This document shows, piece by piece, positions 36,392 to 48,630 of a DNA stretch of 64,000 bases; position 1 is the stretch's first letter, and every line of letters begins with the position of its first letter. Source of the stretch: Gammaproteobacteria bacterium (GTDB taxonomy: Bacteria > Pseudomonadota > Gammaproteobacteria > Burkholderiales > Burkholderiaceae_D); the NCBI GenBank assembly GCA_903970185.1, contig CAJCIC010000002.1, forward strand, positions 1 to 64,000, in the 5' to 3' direction. The translations under genes were made by a program, and so were the position numbers. Below the pieces are notes generated by a model, which was given only the letters and a program-made list of their open reading frames with translations, made no database searches and had not been told where the DNA came from.

Positions 36392-36445
36392 TGGCGCCGA
36401 TTTGAATCAGCTTGCGGGCGCCTTAAAAATCCGGCTAAAGCGAGG
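36392..36445 (+). promoter_or_regulatory. SAM-II riboswitch aptamer upstream of metH
   Basis: All conserved blocks of the SAM-II (metA-motif) aptamer appear in order: P1 GGCGCC (36393-36398) pairing with GGCGCC (36417-36422), loop GATTTG (36399-36404), AGCTTGC (36409-36415), the TTAAA linker (36423-36427) and GCTAAAG (36434-36440), whose GCT can pair with AGC of the loop as a pseudoknot. SAM-II folds sense S-adenosylmethionine. The position directly before metH, which makes methionine for SAM, fits feedback control. Seen by eye only; a covariance search is needed. Confidence 0.85.
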
Positions 36446-36449
36446 CAGC

Positions 36450-36480
36450 ACCCGCCCGTTTTTCCGGCGGGTTTTTTTTT
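36450..36480 (+). terminator. metH: Rho-independent terminator in the metH leader
   Basis: ACCCGCC (36450-36456) and GGCGGGT (36466-36472) form a seven-base-pair stem around a nine-base loop, followed by a run of T residues to 36480. It lies 25 bases before the metH start codon and just after the SAM-II aptamer. The aptamer segment CGGGCG (36415-36420) can pair with CGCCCG (36453-36458), which would open the terminator. Confidence 0.88.
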
Positions 36481-36505
36481 GGGCAGGCGTAGATTGGGGT
36501 CGGGC

Positions 36506-40246
<3,741 letters not shown>

Positions 40247-40267
40247 GCACAACAAGGGGGATGGGTC

Positions 40268-41644
40268 ATGCCGGCATGGACTAGCAGGCTTCTCGCGCTC
40301 GCATGGAGTGCGACACTTGGCGCGTGCAGCCTTATCGGTCATGCACCGACGGCAAGCCTGCCCGCCTGGGACGAGCCGATTATTTTCGTGCACGGCAACG
40401 GCGATAACGCGAGCCTTTTCATTGCGACCGCCTGGCGCTTCGAATCGAACGGCTGGCCCCGGGACCGCCTGTTCGCCTTCAACCTGCCGTACCCGGTGTC
40501 ACGCGATCTGAACGACGTGGCGCAGGCCAATCGCACCAGCGCCGAGGAATACACGGCGTTTCTCGCGGCAAAAGTCGATGAAGTCAAGCGCATCACCGGC
40601 GCACCCAAGGTGATCCTCATCGGCAATTCGCGCGGCGGCTATCCGATTCGCCGCTACCTCAGGGACGGTGGTGCAAAAAACGTCTCGGACGTGATTCTGG
40701 GTGGCACGCCCAATCATGGCGTGTCCGTATCGACCACGGTGCAACCCACCAACGAATATAACGGCGCTGGCCCATGGCTTGTCAGCCTTAACGCGCCCCA
40801 GGGGCCAGCGGAGATCGCCGAAGTCACGCCGGGCGTGCGCTTTCTGACGTTGCGTTCCGATCACAACGATCTCTATGCGCAGCCCACCGGTGCCTATATT
40901 GGCATGCCGAATATGGACACCCACGTCACCTTTGACGGGCCGGCGCTTGCCGGTGCGCAAAATGTCGTGCTGCCTGGCGTTGACCATCGCGAGACGGTCT
41001 ATTCGGTGCAGGCCTTCAACCAGATGTGGCAGTTTCTGACCGGGCGCACGCCCAAAGCCGATATCATCGCCGAGGCAAAGCCGGAAATTTCCGGGTGCAT
41101 CTTCGCCATCGAGCGGCAGACGCCAACCAACCTGCCGCTTGCCGGCACGCACGTGCAGATCTTTCGCGTCGATGCAGCCAGCGGCCGCCGCGAGGAGCAG
41201 CTGCTTGACACCCACGTGAGCGACGATGGACGTTTCGGGCCGGTTGCGCTCGATTCGAAGCGTCGCTATGAATTCGCGCTCGAGCATCCCGGCTATTCGG
41301 TGACGCATCTCTATTTCGGCGATTTCTTGCGCTCGACCGAGTGGCTCAACCTGTCGTTGCAGGCCAAGGTCGACAACGCCACCAGCAACAGCGTCGTCAC
41401 GCTCGCCAGGCCCTCGGGCTATTTCAACACGACGCGCGACACGATCCTGCTGGATGGCTTGACGCCAAAGGAAATCCAAACGCCGGTTCCGACCAAGGCG
41501 CAAGCGACGGTCACGATCCCGGAAATCGATGCCATGCACCCGGTGGTTGGCCGCTATGATGACGAAGTCATCGTCGCCCCGGCCTGGCCTGGCGTTGATG
41601 CCAACGGTTCAAGTCAACGCGTCGTTGAAGTGCTCCTCGATTGA
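40268..41644 (+). CDS. Lipoprotein alpha/beta hydrolase
   Basis: 458 residues. The N-terminus is a signal peptide with a lipobox (ATLGAC, cysteine near residue 20), so the mature protein is probably lipidated. The hydrolase core has FVHGNGDN, the nucleophile elbow GNSRGG (Ser121) and GTPNHG. The catalytic histidine probably lies in PGVDHRETVYS. The C-terminal half (about 290-458), with AGTHVQIFRVD and other beta-rich segments, looks like one or two Ig-like domains. It resembles secreted lipase or esterase families. It shares a strand and a two-base spacing with the DUF2167 gene downstream. Confidence 0.72.
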   Translation: MPAWTSRLLALAWSATLGACSLIGHAPTASLPAWDEPIIFVHGNGDNASLFIATAWRFESNGWPRDRLFAFNLPYPVSRDLNDVAQANRTSAEEYTAFLAAKVDEVKRITGAPKVILIGNSRGGYPIRRYLRDGGAKNVSDVILGGTPNHGVSVSTTVQPTNEYNGAGPWLVSLNAPQGPAEIAEVTPGVRFLTLRSDHNDLYAQPTGAYIGMPNMDTHVTFDGPALAGAQNVVLPGVDHRETVYSVQAFNQMWQFLTGRTPKADIIAEAKPEISGCIFAIERQTPTNLPLAGTHVQIFRVDAASGRREEQLLDTHVSDDGRFGPVALDSKRRYEFALEHPGYSVTHLYFGDFLRSTEWLNLSLQAKVDNATSNSVVTLARPSGYFNTTRDTILLDGLTPKEIQTPVPTKAQATVTIPEIDAMHPVVGRYDDEVIVAPAWPGVDANGSSQRVVEVLLD

Positions 41645-41646
41645 CC

Positions 41647-43116
41647 ATGCGCAACCTCGTCAAGTCCCTGCCCTTGCCGCTGCGGCTCGGAAGCGCCGCG
41701 CGCCGTGGCGCAAAGGCGTTGGCGCTGATGCTGGTCCTCTGCGCGCTGGCGCCAGACGCTGCGCGGGCCCAGCTCGATGCGATCCGCTCGGAATTCTCCG
41801 CCGCCTTGCGCGATGCCCAGGCGACGCAGAAAAGCGGCCCGGCGATCGTGCCGCTGCTTGACGAAGCGACGCTGCAAATTCCCGCCGACTATGTCTTTGT
41901 GCCGATGCCCGCGGCGGCACGGCTCCTAAAGGCCATGGGCAACCGCGTCGACCCGCACCTCGTGGGCGTGGTCTTCCCAGGCCACGACGAGAACTGGCTG
42001 ATGGTCGTGCAGTTCGAGAAGACCGGATTCATCCGCGAGGACGATGCCCGCCAGTGGAACGTCGACGATCTCCTAAGGAGCGTGCGCGAGGGTACCGAGC
42101 GCGGCAACGAGCTCAGGCGAGATCAGGGCCTGCCAGAGATCGAAATCACCGGATGGGTCGAGAAGCCGCGCTATGACACCGGCAACCATCGCCTGGTGTG
42201 GGCGGTTGCTGCCCATGACAGCGGCTCCAACGAGAAGGACACGGCCCAGGGCGTCAATTACAACACCTACATGCTCGGGCGCGATGGTTACTTCAAGTTC
42301 AACCTCGTCACCGACCTGAAGGACCTGTCAGGCCAGCAGGCGGCCGCCGATGAAGTGACGGCCAGCCTGCATTATCTCGATGGCAAGCGCTACCAGGACT
42401 TCGATCCTGCAAGCGATCCGGTGGCTGACTTCAGCATCGCGGCGCTGGTTGCCGGCATCGCCGTCAAGAAACTCGGCTTTCCGGCCGTGCTGGCTGCCGT
42501 CGTGGCGAAATTCTCGATTGCCATTGGCGCTGCCGCGGTGCTCGTTCTCGCTGGTCTGTTGACCTACCTGGCGGTGCGGCGCAGGGCGCGCAAAAGGCGC
42601 CTTGCCGATGATTTTCCTGCGACCGAAATCCATGGCGCAAGTCTGGACGAGCCAACGCTTGCCCTGTTTGATGCGCCAGACACCGTCGTGCAATCGCTCA
42701 CAGACGAGAGCGACGATTCCGGGCCGCCGACGATCACGCAATCCTTTGTGCCCGAAGTCGCTGCGCAACCCGTGCCCGCACCGGATGTGGCACCGACGCA
42801 AAAGGTCATGCCCGTGGCGCCGCCCGCGAGCGTTGCCGCAACCGAGAATGCCGAGGCGAGCCAGAATGACGCGCCCGCGCCTGAAGCGACCGGGGCGTCC
42901 ACGGTCGATGCCGCCGCTGACGTCGCGCCAGAAGAGCACGCGCCCGAGGAGCCGCCCGAGCCTGAGCTGCCGGTGCCAATGCTGCCGCTGCCCCTGCCGC
43001 CGCTGCGCAAAATCCACATCGAAGAACAGATTACCGAGCCGCCGATGTCCGAGCCGCCGATCCAGGTCCTGCCGATCAAGCTCGCATCGAAGATCACACC
43101 CAACAAGAACAACTGA
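41647..43116 (+). CDS. DUF2167 family membrane protein
   Basis: 489 residues from ATG 41647. A signal-like hydrophobic segment (about 24-42) is followed by the DUF2167 domain (about 70-270: GNRVDPHLVGVVFPGHDENWLMVVQFEKTGFI, WNVDDLLRSVREG, GWVEKPRYDTGNHRLVWAV, NYNTYMLGRDGYFKFNLV). A long hydrophobic hairpin lies near 270-315 and a basic RRRARKRR stop-transfer follows. The last 150 residues are Pro/Ala/Glu-rich and low in complexity. It is probably an inner-membrane protein with a cytoplasmic tail; function unknown. Confidence 0.85.
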   Translation: MRNLVKSLPLPLRLGSAARRGAKALALMLVLCALAPDAARAQLDAIRSEFSAALRDAQATQKSGPAIVPLLDEATLQIPADYVFVPMPAAARLLKAMGNRVDPHLVGVVFPGHDENWLMVVQFEKTGFIREDDARQWNVDDLLRSVREGTERGNELRRDQGLPEIEITGWVEKPRYDTGNHRLVWAVAAHDSGSNEKDTAQGVNYNTYMLGRDGYFKFNLVTDLKDLSGQQAAADEVTASLHYLDGKRYQDFDPASDPVADFSIAALVAGIAVKKLGFPAVLAAVVAKFSIAIGAAAVLVLAGLLTYLAVRRRARKRRLADDFPATEIHGASLDEPTLALFDAPDTVVQSLTDESDDSGPPTITQSFVPEVAAQPVPAPDVAPTQKVMPVAPPASVAATENAEASQNDAPAPEATGASTVDAAADVAPEEHAPEEPPEPELPVPMLPLPLPPLRKIHIEEQITEPPMSEPPIQVLPIKLASKITPNKNN

Positions 43117-43118
43117 AC

Positions 43119-44342
43119 ATGCACGCCATCCGGAGTCTTGACGCGAGCGACGGTCCGTTCCCGATTTCAGCGCGCCCCGAAGTCATCGGGCTTGGCGCAT
43201 CGAAGATCCGTGAAGTGGCCAACGCCGGGCTTTTGCGCGGCGATGTGCTGCCCTTCTGGTTTGGCGAGCCCGACCAGGTCACGCCGAAATTCATCTGCGA
43301 TCGCGCCGCCCTGGCCCTGGCCCAGGGCGAGACCTTCTACAGTTCGAATTTTGGCATCATGCCCCTGCGCGAGGCGATCGCAGGTTATGTCAGCGGGCTG
43401 CATCAGGAGGTCGATGCCGACCGCATTGCGGTCACGAGTTCAGGCGTGTCAGCGCTCATGCTGGTTGCCCAGACGCTGTTCTCGCCAGGCGACAGAGTGG
43501 TGATTGTGACGCCGATCTGGCCCAATCTGACCGAGGGCCCGCGCATTCTCGGCGCTCACGTTGTCAGGGTCGCGTTGCGCGTGAAGGAGCAGCGCTGGCA
43601 GCTCGACCTTGACGAGCTGCTCTCCGCGCTCACGCCAGATACGCGCGCGCTGGTTGTCAATTCTCCCAACAATCCGACCGGATGGGTGCTCGATCGCGAC
43701 AGCCAGAGCGTGCTCCTCGCCCATTGCCGGCGCCACGGCATCTGGATCATCGGCGATGACGTCTATGAACGCCTGACGTTTGAAGGCGCAGTGGGCGCGA
43801 AGTGTCTTGCGCCGTCGTTTCTTGACATCGCCCACGCTGAAGATCGGGTCATCTCGACCAACAGTTTTTCCAAGACCTGGTTGATGACCGGCTGGCGCCT
43901 GGGCTGGCTGGTCTCGCCCCGGGATGCAAAGGGCAAGACCCTCCTGCCTGAGATCGGCAAGCTGATCGAGTACAACACGTCGTGTGCGCCGCCTTTCGTG
44001 CAGCAGGCAGGCATCGCCGCAATCGAAGGTGGCGAGGACGTGACGGTGGCAACGCGCAGGCGTTATGAGGCCGCGCGCGACACGCTTTGCGACCTGCTCG
44101 AGGCCATCGATGGCGTGCGCGTGATGCGTCCGCAAGGCGCGATGTATGTGTTCTTCGAGATCGAAGGCGCGCGCGACTCGCTCGCCTTTTGCAAGCAACT
44201 CGTCGAGAAGGCCGGACTGGGCCTCGCTCCAGGTGCGGCATTCGGCCCCGAAGGCGAAGGCTATGTCAGGTGGTGTCTTGCCGCGAGCACCGAAAAGCTC
44301 GAGGAGGGCGTCTCGCGCCTGCGAGGCTTTCTTTCGCGCTAG
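43119..44342 (+). CDS. Class I/II PLP-dependent aminotransferase
   Basis: 407 residues. The fold type I motifs are clear: YSSNFGIMPLREAIAGYV, NSPNNPTGWVLD, the aspartate-tyrosine in IIGDDVYERLTF, the cofactor lysine in STNSFSKTWLMTGWRLGW, and the arginine near the end in GYVRWCLAAS. The sequence resembles aspartate- or aromatic-type aminotransferases, without a diagnostic substrate residue visible to me. It begins two bases after the DUF2167 gene and overlaps the convergent DUF1840 gene by four bases. Confidence 0.9.
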   Translation: MHAIRSLDASDGPFPISARPEVIGLGASKIREVANAGLLRGDVLPFWFGEPDQVTPKFICDRAALALAQGETFYSSNFGIMPLREAIAGYVSGLHQEVDADRIAVTSSGVSALMLVAQTLFSPGDRVVIVTPIWPNLTEGPRILGAHVVRVALRVKEQRWQLDLDELLSALTPDTRALVVNSPNNPTGWVLDRDSQSVLLAHCRRHGIWIIGDDVYERLTFEGAVGAKCLAPSFLDIAHAEDRVISTNSFSKTWLMTGWRLGWLVSPRDAKGKTLLPEIGKLIEYNTSCAPPFVQQAGIAAIEGGEDVTVATRRRYEAARDTLCDLLEAIDGVRVMRPQGAMYVFFEIEGARDSLAFCKQLVEKAGLGLAPGAAFGPEGEGYVRWCLAASTEKLEEGVSRLRGFLSR

Positions 44343-44653
44343 CCCCCCCAGACCACGTCGGCGTCCTCTTTTGCGGCACGCTCGAGCATGGCAATCAGGG
44401 GATATGCCCGCTGCGAAAGGCTGACGTTTCGTTCGGCATCTGGCAGATCCTGGGTCTCGCGCTGCGCGCTGCGCGCCGTATCGGCTGCGGCCTTGAGTTT
44501 TTGCAGCGCCAGCGGAATTTCAGCGGCCGTGATGATGCCGCGATCGGGCCCGCTTGCGCCAAGCGTTTTGCCGACGACGGCAAGCAGGGCCTCGGCATGC
44601 TCGGCGAACATGGTGATATCGCCTGCAGCCTTCGATTTGAAGGTGACGAGCAT
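44339..44653 (-). CDS. DUF1840 family protein
   Basis: 104 residues. It starts MLVTFKSKAAGDITMFAEHAEALL and ends LIAMLERAAKEDADVVWG, matching the DUF1840 pattern, a short soluble family of unknown function in betaproteobacteria. It follows the hydrolase by five bases on the same strand, so the two are probably co-transcribed. Confidence 0.85.
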   Translation of the reverse strand: MLVTFKSKAAGDITMFAEHAEALLAVVGKTLGASGPDRGIITAAEIPLALQKLKAAADTARSAQRETQDLPDAERNVSLSQRAYPLIAMLERAAKEDADVVWGG

Positions 44654-44658
44654 GTGCG

Positions 44659-45501
44659 TTACCGCTTGAGTTGAGAATCGAGCCAGAGCGACAGATCGTT
44701 AAGCACGATCGCGCGCTGCTGCGCGCTCTCGTTGAAAACCTCGTGGTATGACTGATCATACCAGTGCATGGTCCTGATCTTCTCGTTAAGGCGCTCGAAA
44801 AATGCGCGGCTGCCCGACGCATCAACCAGTGCGTCATCGCCTGCAACCAGCAGCAAGACCGGGGTCGCCACGCGGCTTGCGGCGTCAAGCGCATCACGCG
44901 CCGCAGATTGCATGAAGCGCACCAGCCGCGCCGTCACCACGCCATGCACGAGGGCATCACTGCGATACGCGGCGACGACCGCGGGGTCGTGGGACAGCTT
45001 GTCGCAATTTAGGTGGCTTGCGACCGGCAGGTTCGGAAAAAGACGGCTCGAGACGGCAAGCAGGAGCCGGTCCTTGCGGGTCAGCGTAAAGCGCAGCGCG
45101 GGTGAGGACAGGACGAGGCCGCGAAGCGGACTGATCATGCCCGTGGCAAAGCGGGCGGCGACGAGGCCGCCAAGGCTGTGGCCCAGAAGAAACGGTGTCG
45201 ATTTTTCCTGTTGCGCGAAATCGTCAAAGACCAGTTTCAGATCGTCAAGCAGATCGTTCGCGCGGCCAATCGATGCGCGCCTGCCAGCGGAGCGGCCGTG
45301 GCCACGCGCGTCATGGGCGCGCACCGAGATGCCAAGGGCGTTAAGCCTCAGGGCGACGTGCGCGTAGCGGCCGCCATGCTCGCCAAGCCCGTGCACGAGA
45401 ACCAGTGCGCCGCGTGCCGAGTCGACCAGCCACTCGCGAAAAAACAGTTGCGTGCCGTCGCGCGCGAGAATCGTTCCGGTCTTCTCGAAGGTAGCTGCCA
45501 T
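44659..45501 (-). CDS. Alpha/beta hydrolase, monoacylglycerol lipase/lysophospholipase-like
   Basis: 280 residues. The oxyanion strand is LVLVHGLGEHGGRY, then ARGHGRSAGRR, the nucleophile elbow LLGHSLGGLVAARF (Ser107), and the acid residue in LLLVAGDDALVDASGSRAFFERL. The catalytic histidine is in YHEVFNES. This is the Hydrolase_4 (PldB-like) pattern. It probably acts on monoacyl lipids in the cytoplasm. No signal peptide is seen. It is divergent from the small lipoprotein gene downstream. Confidence 0.87.
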   Translation of the reverse strand: MAATFEKTGTILARDGTQLFFREWLVDSARGALVLVHGLGEHGGRYAHVALRLNALGISVRAHDARGHGRSAGRRASIGRANDLLDDLKLVFDDFAQQEKSTPFLLGHSLGGLVAARFATGMISPLRGLVLSSPALRFTLTRKDRLLLAVSSRLFPNLPVASHLNCDKLSHDPAVVAAYRSDALVHGVVTARLVRFMQSAARDALDAASRVATPVLLLVAGDDALVDASGSRAFFERLNEKIRTMHWYDQSYHEVFNESAQQRAIVLNDLSLWLDSQLKR

Positions 45502-45579
45502 CGGCCATGCATTAAGGGTGTGCCAGAATTCAACCCGGCGATCTGCCAGGCCCCGCCATTTCGCAACTGGAGCGAGTCA

Positions 45580-46122
45580 ATGATACGTGACGGCAAACTG
45601 CCAAGCTGGGTTGCAGCAGCCGCCCTCCTTGCGCTTGCAGTGAGCGCGTGCGCGCCGCGCTTTAACTGGCGCCAGGTGCAAAGCGAAAACGGCTTTGTCG
45701 CGCTGTTTCCGGCCAAGGTCGCACGGGAAAATCGCACTGTGCTGCTCGGCAGCCAGCGTGCCAATCTGGTCCTCACCGGCGCCGAAGTCGATCACGTCAC
45801 CTTTGCCGTGGGCGTGGCCAACCTCGATGACCATGCCGACCTGACGGCGGCTCGCGCGGATTTCGAAGCATCGCTGCTCGCCAATCTGAATCATGCCGTG
45901 CCAAAGAAGTCACTGGTCGACGTGGGCCTTATCGCCAACCGGGTGCGCATTCCCGCCGAAGAGATCGTGGCCAGCGATGACAAGCGGGCCGTGACTGCAC
46001 GATTTGCCATCCGCGCCAATCGGGTCGTCGAAATGCTCGTGGCGGTACCGCCTGCGCGCGCCAACGAGGCAGAAATCAAGCAGGCGCGCGATACGTTCTT
46101 TCAGGGCATCGAACTATTCTAG
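45580..46122 (+). CDS. Small lipoprotein of unknown function
   Basis: 180 residues from ATG 45580. A signal peptide with lipobox VSAC (cysteine near residue 24) is followed by RFNWRQVQSENGFVALFPAKVARENRTVLL, a pattern found in several betaproteobacterial lipoproteins. The rest is a mixed alpha/beta domain of about 150 residues with no catalytic motif I can see. It is probably anchored in a membrane on its periplasmic face. It overlaps the convergent MFS gene by nine bases. Confidence 0.75.
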   Translation: MIRDGKLPSWVAAAALLALAVSACAPRFNWRQVQSENGFVALFPAKVARENRTVLLGSQRANLVLTGAEVDHVTFAVGVANLDDHADLTAARADFEASLLANLNHAVPKKSLVDVGLIANRVRIPAEEIVASDDKRAVTARFAIRANRVVEMLVAVPPARANEAEIKQARDTFFQGIELF

Positions 46123-47742
46123 GACGGCCTCGGCCTTGCGCCTTTGGCCGTGCGGGTTCACTTCAGGAAGCTTCAGGGCGCAAAAGAGGGCGATGGCGCA
46201 AAGCGCGACCGACACCCAGATCGCGTCGTGAACGGCCCCGATCAAGGCTTCTCGCGCGAGCGCGAGGATCGGCTCGAACTGCTCGCTTAGGCCGGCCTTG
46301 AGCGCTGCCGCTGACAATTCGGCGCGATCGCTCGCGCTCACCAGCACCTGCGGATCATGAAAAAAACCTGACAGCGCGCCGGCATGCGTGTCGATCAGGG
46401 CGGCGTTGACGCGCGCCTTGAAGACGCGATCGACGATGACCCCTGACAGCGCCGCACCGACTAAGCTGCCGAGCATGCGCAGGGTTTGCACCAAGGCAGA
46501 GGCCATGCCGACGTCCTCCATGGTCACCGCCGCCTGCATCTGGATGGTCAGATTGGGCAGCTGAAAGCCAAGGCCAACACCCGCAAGGGCAAAGGTTGTG
46601 GCGATGAGGGCGGCGTGCGCGCCGGACTTGAGGCTGATCACGGCAAGGCAGCCGCATAGAAATATCAGGATCCCGAAGGTCAGCAGATGCTGCGGCCGGC
46701 TCACGCGCGAGAACAGGCGGCCATTGAGGATGCTGCCAATGCTGATGCAAGCGACCAGCGGCGAAACCAGAAGGCCGGCGCGGTTGGGCAGAAGGCCAAA
46801 GCCGGCCTGCAGCAGCAAAGGCGCATAGAAGATCAGGCTGAACATGGCCCAGCCGCTAAATACAGCGATCAGGGCCAGGAGCCTCACCGCGCCGATCTGG
46901 AACAGCCTGAGCGGCAGGATCGGCTGGATGGCGCGCCGCTCGAGGTAGACGAATCCTGCGAAGAGAACCGCGGCAAGGGCCAGCAGCGTGGCCACGCGCA
47001 TCGCATCGGCAAGCGCTGCATGGGCGTGTGCACCGCCTTCGATGGCAAAGAGGAGCGCGCTGATGAGGCCGGCCAGAAGCAGCGCGCCAGGCCAGTCGAT
47101 CGAGGCGCCAGGCGTGCGGTGGCCGGCGATGCGCGGCAGGAAACGGGCGACCACGACCATGGCCACAAGGCCGATCGGTAAATTGACGTAGAACACCGAT
47201 CGCCAGCCCCAGTGCTCGGTCAGCCATCCGCCAAGCGATGGCCCGATGGCCGTGGAAAGGCCGAAGGCCGAAGACAGCATGGCCTGCCAGCGGATGCGGC
47301 GCATCTGGTCAGGAAAGATGTCGGCGCTGGCGGCAAACGCGGTGCCTACGAGCATGCCGCCCCCGATGCCTTGCAAGGCCCGGCTCGCCACGAGTTGCGG
47401 CATCGACTGGGCAAGCCCGCACAGCGCCGATGCGCCGGTAAAAACCACGATCGAGGCGAGCACGAAGGGCTTTCGCCCGAACAGATCGCCAAGGCGGCCC
47501 ATGATCGGCACGAAGATCGACGAGAGCAACAGGTAGGACGTTGCGACCCAGGCATAAAGGGCAAAGCCCTGCAGTTCGGCGACGATGCGCGGCAAGGCCG
47601 TGCCGACCACTGTCTGGTCAAGTGCGACCAGCATGGTGACAAGACATATGCCAAGCATCGCGACGAAGGCGCGAGGGGCGCTCAGATGCTCGGCCGGGTG
47701 CGGGACGGCTAGCGCTGCGACCGCGCTCTTGGGAGTGGCCAA
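46114..47742 (-). CDS. MFS drug:H+ antiporter, DHA2 (EmrB/QacA) type
   Basis: 542 residues, with 14 predicted membrane segments, as in the DHA2 family. The first segments carry VTMLVALDQTVVGTALPRIVAEL, GRLGDLFGRKPFVLASIVVFTGASALCGLAQ (motif A), and RALQGIGGGMLVG, then GPSLGGWLTEHWGWRSVFYVNLPIGL. The substrate is unknown; family members export drugs or lipophilic ions. No EmrA-like membrane-fusion partner or TetR regulator is beside it. It is a single-gene unit on the minus strand. Confidence 0.9.
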   Translation of the reverse strand: MATPKSAVAALAVPHPAEHLSAPRAFVAMLGICLVTMLVALDQTVVGTALPRIVAELQGFALYAWVATSYLLLSSIFVPIMGRLGDLFGRKPFVLASIVVFTGASALCGLAQSMPQLVASRALQGIGGGMLVGTAFAASADIFPDQMRRIRWQAMLSSAFGLSTAIGPSLGGWLTEHWGWRSVFYVNLPIGLVAMVVVARFLPRIAGHRTPGASIDWPGALLLAGLISALLFAIEGGAHAHAALADAMRVATLLALAAVLFAGFVYLERRAIQPILPLRLFQIGAVRLLALIAVFSGWAMFSLIFYAPLLLQAGFGLLPNRAGLLVSPLVACISIGSILNGRLFSRVSRPQHLLTFGILIFLCGCLAVISLKSGAHAALIATTFALAGVGLGFQLPNLTIQMQAAVTMEDVGMASALVQTLRMLGSLVGAALSGVIVDRVFKARVNAALIDTHAGALSGFFHDPQVLVSASDRAELSAAALKAGLSEQFEPILALAREALIGAVHDAIWVSVALCAIALFCALKLPEVNPHGQRRKAEAVLE

Positions 47743-47970
47743 GGGATCGACGCCTAAGCGTCAGGAAAGGGCAGTAAAGAAGTGATTTTACCGCGCGCAC
47801 CCGGTCTTTCGGGCGGGGTAGACCCGCATGTGACAGTGGCGCGCTTGTGCGACACTCTGGTCACGGCGGTCTCACGGGTGCAAAGCTTGCTTAAGCATGG
47901 CGCTGCACCCGCGCGATCGCGCAAGATGAAGAGCCCCGGGGCGCCGTTGCGTGTCCCATCGGACCCACGC

Positions 47971-48630
47971 ATGGCACAACAGAATTATCACCTCATGGCC
48001 TGTCCGCAGTGCGATGCACTGCAGCGCGTGCTCGAACCTTCGGGCGATGGCGCGGCGCTTTGCTATCGCTGTGGCGAGAGCGTCAAGCGCGGGCGCAATC
48101 TGCACGCTGACGAACTGAGCGCCCTGGCGAGTTTGGGCATCGTGCTGTTTTGCGTTGGCAACTTCAGCCCGTTGTTGCTGTTGACCGCCCAGGGCACGAC
48201 CACCGCCAGCAGTTTCTTCAAAGCGACCATGGCGCTTTGGGACCAGGACTATCGTGCCATCGCCGCGGTGGTTTTTCTCACCACCGTGGTGATGCCTGGC
48301 GTGATTCTGGGCTCGACGCTGTTTCTGACTGCCTGCGTCAGCATGCGCGAGCGCGGCTGGCTGCGCAGGCTGCCCACGATCTTCGAGCCGGTATTGCGCC
48401 TGGCACAGGGCGCGCGCGACTGGTCGATGATCGAAGTCTTCATGGTCGGCGCGGTGGTGTCCTTCGTCAAACTTGCAAGCCAGGTGCGCGCGACCGTCTA
48501 CGCCGGCCCGGCACTCTGGTCGTGTGCGCTCCTGGTGGTGGTCCTGACGTTCATGACCACCTGGTTTCATCCGCGCGATTTGTGGGATGAACTCGACGAG
48601 CCCGAGGATGAAGGCGATGCCCCACGCTAA
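47971..48630 (+). CDS. pqiA: Paraquat-inducible protein A, N-terminal half-type
   Basis: About 219 residues from ATG 47971; an upstream ATG at 47926 is also in frame. A zinc-ribbon-like CPQCDALQRV..LCYRCGES opens the protein. Four hydrophobic segments follow (about 53-78, 95-120, 155-180 and 185-205). E. coli PqiA joins two such units in one chain. Here the second unit is a separate gene that begins 14 bases before this stop. It is an inner-membrane part of the PqiABC lipid-transport system. Confidence 0.85.
   Translation: MAQQNYHLMACPQCDALQRVLEPSGDGAALCYRCGESVKRGRNLHADELSALASLGIVLFCVGNFSPLLLLTAQGTTTASSFFKATMALWDQDYRAIAAVVFLTTVVMPGVILGSTLFLTACVSMRERGWLRRLPTIFEPVLRLAQGARDWSMIEVFMVGAVVSFVKLASQVRATVYAGPALWSCALLVVVLTFMTTWFHPRDLWDELDEPEDEGDAPR

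Noticed and set aside
36391-36480. SAH or cobalamin riboswitch before metH.
   Set aside because: The leader is too short for a cobalamin riboswitch and has none of its conserved blocks. The SAH aptamer core was not found. The SAM-II blocks fit throughout.
36389-36505. In-frame upstream extension of metH starting at 36389.
   Set aside because: It would begin inside the riboswitch aptamer and read through the terminator. ATG 36506 gives the normal family start.
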